Below are positions 58,758-64,000 of a stretch of DNA of 64,000 nt, one piece after another. Every line of letters begins with the position of its first letter. Position 1 is the stretch's first letter. This stretch comes from Oleomonas cavernae (GTDB lineage: Bacteria; Pseudomonadota; Alphaproteobacteria; Zavarziniales; Zavarziniaceae): NCBI RefSeq assembly GCF_003590945.1, contig NZ_QYUK01000011.1:3318909-3382908 (forward strand), written 5' to 3'. The translations under genes and the position numbers were made by a program. The notes under the pieces are model-generated. The model searched no databases. It had not been told where the DNA came from and saw nothing but the letters and a program-made list of their open reading frames with translations.

Positions 58758-59628
58758 TGGTCAGCACCCGGTCGGTTGAATAGAGGTAGGTGTTGAGAAT
58801 TGACGCAAGGAAGCCGTTGCCCTCCACTTTCTGGAGATAGAGGTCGATCCAGGCCTTCAGGTCCGGATCGTTGCGGTTCATGGCGATGGCGATCGTGTCG
58901 GGATGGCCGGCCAGGTGGAACGGCCGCAGTTCGAGCGAGCCGGCCGGATCGGCGAGGCGCCAGTTGCCGATCTCGATCTCGTCATACATGAGCGCCACCA
59001 GTTGCCCGGCCTTGACCGCCGCCAGCATGGCGTCCCAGGTCTCGAACTCGACCGTCCTGGCCTTGGGGAAATCCTCCTTCAGGAAGCCGACATAGGATGT
59101 CCCGCCGATCACGCCGATGCTGGAAGCCTGGTCGTTGAGCATGGCGGGGATCGCCGTGGCATCCGCGCGCCCGCCCCCGTTCTTGGCGATGAGCTTGCCG
59201 AGCTCGAGGCGGTTGATCAGCAGGAATTGCCGCACGCTGACATAGCTTCGGCTGAAATTGACCCGTCTCGCCCGGTCCAGCGTATCGCTGAGCAGGCTGA
59301 CCGCGATATCGGCGCGCCCCGCCTCGACCTCGTCGACGACACCGTCGAAGGTGGTGGCGGAGCGGTTGAAGACGAGCTGAACGCCCAGCTTGCTGGCGAT
59401 GTCCTCGGCCAGGCCGGGATCGATGCCGACGAGCCTGCCGCCCTGGTCCTTATAGAAGAACGGCGGCACGTCCTCGGCAAACATGGCGACGGTCAGCACG
59501 CCCTTCTGCCGGATACGCTCGATGGCGGCAGAAGAATCCTGTGCCTTCGCGAGACCCGCGAAGGCGAGAGCGGTCACCAGCAGAAAAATCGGGGAAAGGA
59601 GAAGTTTGGCGGGAGCAAAAAAGGTCAT
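58750..59628 (-). CDS. Family 3 solute-binding protein coupled to the symporter
   Basis: 292 residues with signal peptide 1-30 (LLLSPIFLLVTALAFAGLAKA). The SBP_bac_3 domain shows IRQKGVLTVAMFAEDVPPFFYKDQGGRLVGIDPGLAEDIASKLG, GVVDEVEAGRADIAVSLLSDTLDRARRVNFSRSY and SIGVIGGTSYVGFLKEDFPKA. It probably binds an amino acid or dicarboxylate. No ABC permease or ATPase is nearby; the next gene is the DAACS symporter. The ATG at 59628 was chosen (MTFFAPAK). A cell-surface sensing role is an alternative. Confidence 0.85.
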   Translation of the reverse strand: MTFFAPAKLLLSPIFLLVTALAFAGLAKAQDSSAAIERIRQKGVLTVAMFAEDVPPFFYKDQGGRLVGIDPGLAEDIASKLGVQLVFNRSATTFDGVVDEVEAGRADIAVSLLSDTLDRARRVNFSRSYVSVRQFLLINRLELGKLIAKNGGGRADATAIPAMLNDQASSIGVIGGTSYVGFLKEDFPKARTVEFETWDAMLAAVKAGQLVALMYDEIEIGNWRLADPAGSLELRPFHLAGHPDTIAIAMNRNDPDLKAWIDLYLQKVEGNGFLASILNTYLYSTDRVLTND

Positions 59629-59998
59629 GGCCGTGCCTCGGAATCGCTGCAACTCAAGCGCGGCGTCCAGGCTTGCTCTCGCCCTGTGGCAATTTCAGAC
59701 CGTCAGAACAATCTGGCGTCAGAGCGGTCTCCCTAACCGCGCCGTCGCTTCAATTCCTCAGACGAGAGCAACTCGCGTTTAACACGAAAGGCGCCGCATG
59801 TCCGCAAGGATTCGCGGGCGGCGGTGAATCCGCCCCTGCCACCCCCTACGGCCGCGCCGCGATGTCGCGAGGGCCGGTCGCGCGGTTGCCTCGCCTGTCC
59901 ATTGGGCGTAACAAGTCTGCCCACCGACGCCGCTTGGTTGCGATGAATCAAGCGCATACGCCCTGGATCCCGCATATTGGCGCGGGAAGGATTTGCGC
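59629..59998. other. Intergenic region, no gene supported
   Basis: This 370-base divergent region lies between the binding protein and cyaY. Several short readings on both strands lack family motifs or consistent codon use. It presumably holds both promoters. A GCGGGAAGGA ribosome-site-like stretch precedes cyaY. Confidence 0.4.
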
Positions 59999-60320
59999 AT
60001 GGCCCTTGACGACAGCCTGTTTCAGACCCTGGTTGCCCAATGCCTGGGCCGCTGGCTCGACCGTTTGGAAGACAGCGACGGCTTCGACGACATCGACCTG
60101 ACCGACGGCGTGCTCCAGGCGGAAACCGAGGCCGGGCAGACCTTCATCCTGAACCGCCATGTGCCCTTGAAGCAGGTCTGGCTGTCCTCGCCCGTGTCCG
60201 GCGCCCACCACTATGCCTGGGACGAGGGTTCGGGCGATTGGCGCTCCACCCGCGGCGGCGAACCGCTGGAGACCCGGCTGATCGCCGACCTCGCCAGCCT
60301 CGGCATCGAGGTCGACCCCC

Positions 60321-60328
<8 letters not shown>
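59999..60328 (+). CDS. cyaY: Iron donor protein CyaY (frataxin)
   Basis: 109-residue bacterial frataxin. It has the acidic N-terminal helix ([23 protein letters not shown]), the beta-sheet motif [29 protein letters not shown], and [22 protein letters not shown]. It modulates Fe-S cluster assembly by binding iron and the IscS-IscU complex. The ATG at 59999 follows GGAAGGA. Its last eight bases overlap the following ABC exporter gene. Confidence 0.92.
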
Positions 60329-62147
<1,819 letters not shown>

Positions 62148-62209
62148 TCACGCCCTGGCCGCCACCCGCAACAATGCTATAACCGCCTGACAAAAAATCG
62201 GGGGAGAGC

Positions 62210-63280
62210 ATGGGTAAGTGGGGTAAGCGCCTGATCGCGATGGGCGCCGTGGTCTTCGTCGCCTGCGCCGGCTTTGCGCTGTGGGTGTTCAGCCAGGCGG
62301 GCCAGTTCCGCACGATCACGGCGGCCGGCAATGTCCAGTGCCAGGCGGTGACCGGCGTCGTCGGGGCCGAGGACATCGTCATCGACGGCCCGGGCAAGCG
62401 CGCCTTCGTCTCGGTCGACGACCGGCGGGCAGCCATGGCCGGGCGGCCGGTGCGCGGCCGCATCGCCCTCCTGGACCTGACCCAGGACAGGCTGGTCCCC
62501 GTCGACATCACCGGCGACCAGCCAGTGGATTTCCACCCCCACGGCATCAGCCTGTGGCGCGACCCGGCCTCGGGCGAGGTCACCTTGTTCGTGATCAACC
62601 ATTTCGAGTTCGGCGGCAGCCGGATCGAGCTGTTCACCGTCGGCGCCGACGGCAAGCTGGCCCACCAGGGCGGCGTGGTCAGCGCCGAGTTGAACTCGCC
62701 CAACGACCTGGTCGCGGTCGGGCCGGCACGCTTCTACGCCGCCAACGATCACGGCTCGACCACGCCGCTCGGCATCACGCTGGAGAATTACCTGCAACTG
62801 CCCCGCGCCAATATCGTCTATTTCGACGGCAGCGGTTTCCGCAAGGTGGCCGAGGGGCTGAAATACGCCAACGGCATCAATGTCTCGCCCGACGGCAAGC
62901 AGCTCTATGTCGCCGAGACCACCGGCTTTGCCGCCACCGCCTATGCCCGCGACATCGACGGCGGCAGCCTGACCTTCCTCAGCCGCACGCCGCTCGCCAA
63001 TGGCGCCGACAATATCGACACCGCCCCCGACGGCAGCCTGTGGATCGCCGGCCATCCCCACCTGCTCGACTTCGTCGCCCATGCCGAGGATGCGGGCAAG
63101 CCCTCGCCCTCGGAGGTCGTCCGCCTGGTGCCCCAGGGCAACGGCTTCACGGTCGAGACCGTGCTGACCGACCCGGGCGAGCTGCTCTCCGGCAGTTCGG
63201 TCGCGACCGACGCCGGCGGCGGCCGTTTCCTGGTGGGCAGCGTGTTCGAGGAGAAGCTGCTGGATTGCCGCCGGCGCTGA
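62210..63280 (+). CDS. Paraoxonase/arylesterase-like beta-propeller
   Basis: 356-residue membrane-anchored (helix 8-30) six-bladed propeller of the PON/SMP-30-like type. Likely calcium ligands are GAEDIVIDGPGKRAFVSVDDRRA (Glu), LNSPNDLVAVGPARFYAANDHGST (two Asn), LKYANGINVSPDGKQLYVAETTG and NGADNIDTAPDGSLWIAGHPH. The catalytic-site His is probably in FHPHGISLW. Lactonase or arylesterase activity is the family expectation. It starts after GGGGGAGAGC. Confidence 0.85.
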   Translation: MGKWGKRLIAMGAVVFVACAGFALWVFSQAGQFRTITAAGNVQCQAVTGVVGAEDIVIDGPGKRAFVSVDDRRAAMAGRPVRGRIALLDLTQDRLVPVDITGDQPVDFHPHGISLWRDPASGEVTLFVINHFEFGGSRIELFTVGADGKLAHQGGVVSAELNSPNDLVAVGPARFYAANDHGSTTPLGITLENYLQLPRANIVYFDGSGFRKVAEGLKYANGINVSPDGKQLYVAETTGFAATAYARDIDGGSLTFLSRTPLANGADNIDTAPDGSLWIAGHPHLLDFVAHAEDAGKPSPSEVVRLVPQGNGFTVETVLTDPGELLSGSSVATDAGGGRFLVGSVFEEKLLDCRRR

Positions 63281-63346
63281 CGAGGCCGGTCACATGACGG
63301 CCATCACACAACGGCGGCTTAGGGCTTGCCCGGGCGGGCGCGGCGG

Positions 63347-63832
63347 ATGATCGTCATGCCCGCGGATTTGGGAAACCTCATGGATCAGCTTGAACAGGAA
63401 CCGCGCGACGCGGAAGCGGGCAAGGCGATCGTCGCCAAGGTGCTGGCCCTGCCGGGCTTCGCCTCGGCCCACGGCTTCGAGATTCTGTCGGTGGAGCCGG
63501 GCGCGGTTACCCTGGCGGTCAACGGCCGGGCCGACCTGATGCAGTTCCACTACAATTTCCACGGCGGCGCGATCGCCGCCCTGGCCGACCAGGCGGCCGC
63601 GGCGGCGGCCAACACGGTGCTGCCCGAAGGCCAGGTGGCCGCCACCGTCGAGTTGAAGATGAACCACCTGCGCGCCGCCACCGGCTATCGCCTCTATGCC
63701 TTCGCCCGGGTGCGCCATGTGGGCGGCAATACCGTGGCCGTCGAGATCCGCATCGAATGCGAAGGCACCGGCGGCCGCGGCCCGGTCGCCGCCGGCCTCG
63801 CCAGCCTGCGCCCGGTGCCCTTCATCGGGTAG
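63347..63832 (+). CDS. PaaI-like hotdog thioesterase
   Basis: About 161 residues with a hotdog fold: GFEILSVEPGAVTLAVNGRADLMQFHYNFHGGAIAALADQAAAAAANTVLPEGQ is the PaaI-type central helix region with the HGG motif. KMNHLRAATGYRLYAFARVRHVGGNTVAVEI follows. It hydrolyses acyl- or aryl-CoA thioesters in general. Candidate starts are ATG at 63347, 63356 and 63380; none has a strong ribosome site. Confidence 0.82.
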   Translation: MIVMPADLGNLMDQLEQEPRDAEAGKAIVAKVLALPGFASAHGFEILSVEPGAVTLAVNGRADLMQFHYNFHGGAIAALADQAAAAAANTVLPEGQVAATVELKMNHLRAATGYRLYAFARVRHVGGNTVAVEIRIECEGTGGRGPVAAGLASLRPVPFIG

Positions 63833-63842
63833 TCATCCTTTG

Positions 63843-63983
63843 CCCTCTCCGCCGCTTGCGGGGGAGAGGGAGGGGACCCGTCGCGTCAGCGATGGGGAGG
63901 GTGAGGTGGTGGATCGGGACAGATCACGCCTTATGCCATCGACCCACCTCACCCAACCCTCTCCCCCTGAGGGCGGAGAGGGC
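63843..63983. repeat. Family A palindromic intergenic element, copy 5
   Basis: Full copy directly after the thioesterase, very close to copy 1 at 3204 (CCCTCTCCGCCGCTTGCGGG, then CGTCGCGTCAGCGATGGG). The right palindrome is followed by five T, so it can serve as the gene's terminator. Confidence 0.88.
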
Positions 63984-64000
63984 TTTTTCCCATCACCCCT

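Overview
High-GC (about 67-70 %) chromosomal DNA of an alphaproteobacterium. The evidence is the choline/betaine/dimethylglycine gene set, the rpmI-rplT-pheS-pheT block, apaG, DUF1491 and the families of small palindromic intergenic repeats. A Rhodospirillales-type organism (Zavarzinia/Oleomonas-like) is my inference, not shown by the sequence. I see no phage, insertion sequence, CRISPR array, rRNA or tRNA gene.

Layout. (1) 1-12133 is a choline-to-serine block: dgcB (cut by the window edge), etfA and etfB for dimethylglycine demethylation; glyA; the choline ABC transporter choX-choW-choV; and divergently betI-betB-betA. Two BetI-type operators, ATTGAA-N6-TTCAAT, lie between choX and betI. (2) 12256-15583 holds an alpha/beta hydrolase, a micro-ORF coupled to an XRE-cupin regulator, a 47 % methionine protein, a DUF442-type phosphatase and an orphan cupin related to the regulator. 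(3) 15699-28251 is lipid or CoA-ester metabolism: three acyl-CoA dehydrogenases, a TetR regulator, a LysR/MFS divergent pair, DUF1491, a GH17 membrane protein and two tandem acyl-CoA ligases. (4) 28481-31137 has a TetR regulator whose palindrome recurs before a small secreted protein and a DUF2145 protein, then another TetR. (5) 31134-38856 holds eamA-lysE, DUF3592, MFS, an AlkA-type glycosylase, an LpxL-type acyltransferase, argE, folE and apaG. (6) 39010-47763 is translation: lepA, pheT, pheS, rplT, rpmI and infC, with pirin and cytochrome b561 inserted before infC. (7) 47934-55396 is a surface-glycan cluster of four glycosyltransferases and four methyltransferases, with a lower-GC core. (8) 55423-63832 has thrS, a binding protein coupled to a DAACS symporter, cyaY with an ABC exporter, a paraoxonase-like protein and a thioesterase.

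Reading caution. Eleven breaks in otherwise intact genes (dgcB, etfA, glyA, betB, tfoX-like, eamA, DUF3592, MFS, lepA, pheS twice) are each repaired by adding one G or C to an existing G/C run. This looks like consensus error in the sequence rather than biology, so those genes are annotated across the break. Two features do not fit that pattern and deserve attention: the in-frame BetI-BetB junction with no stop, and the Met/Cys-rich protein at 13864-14199.
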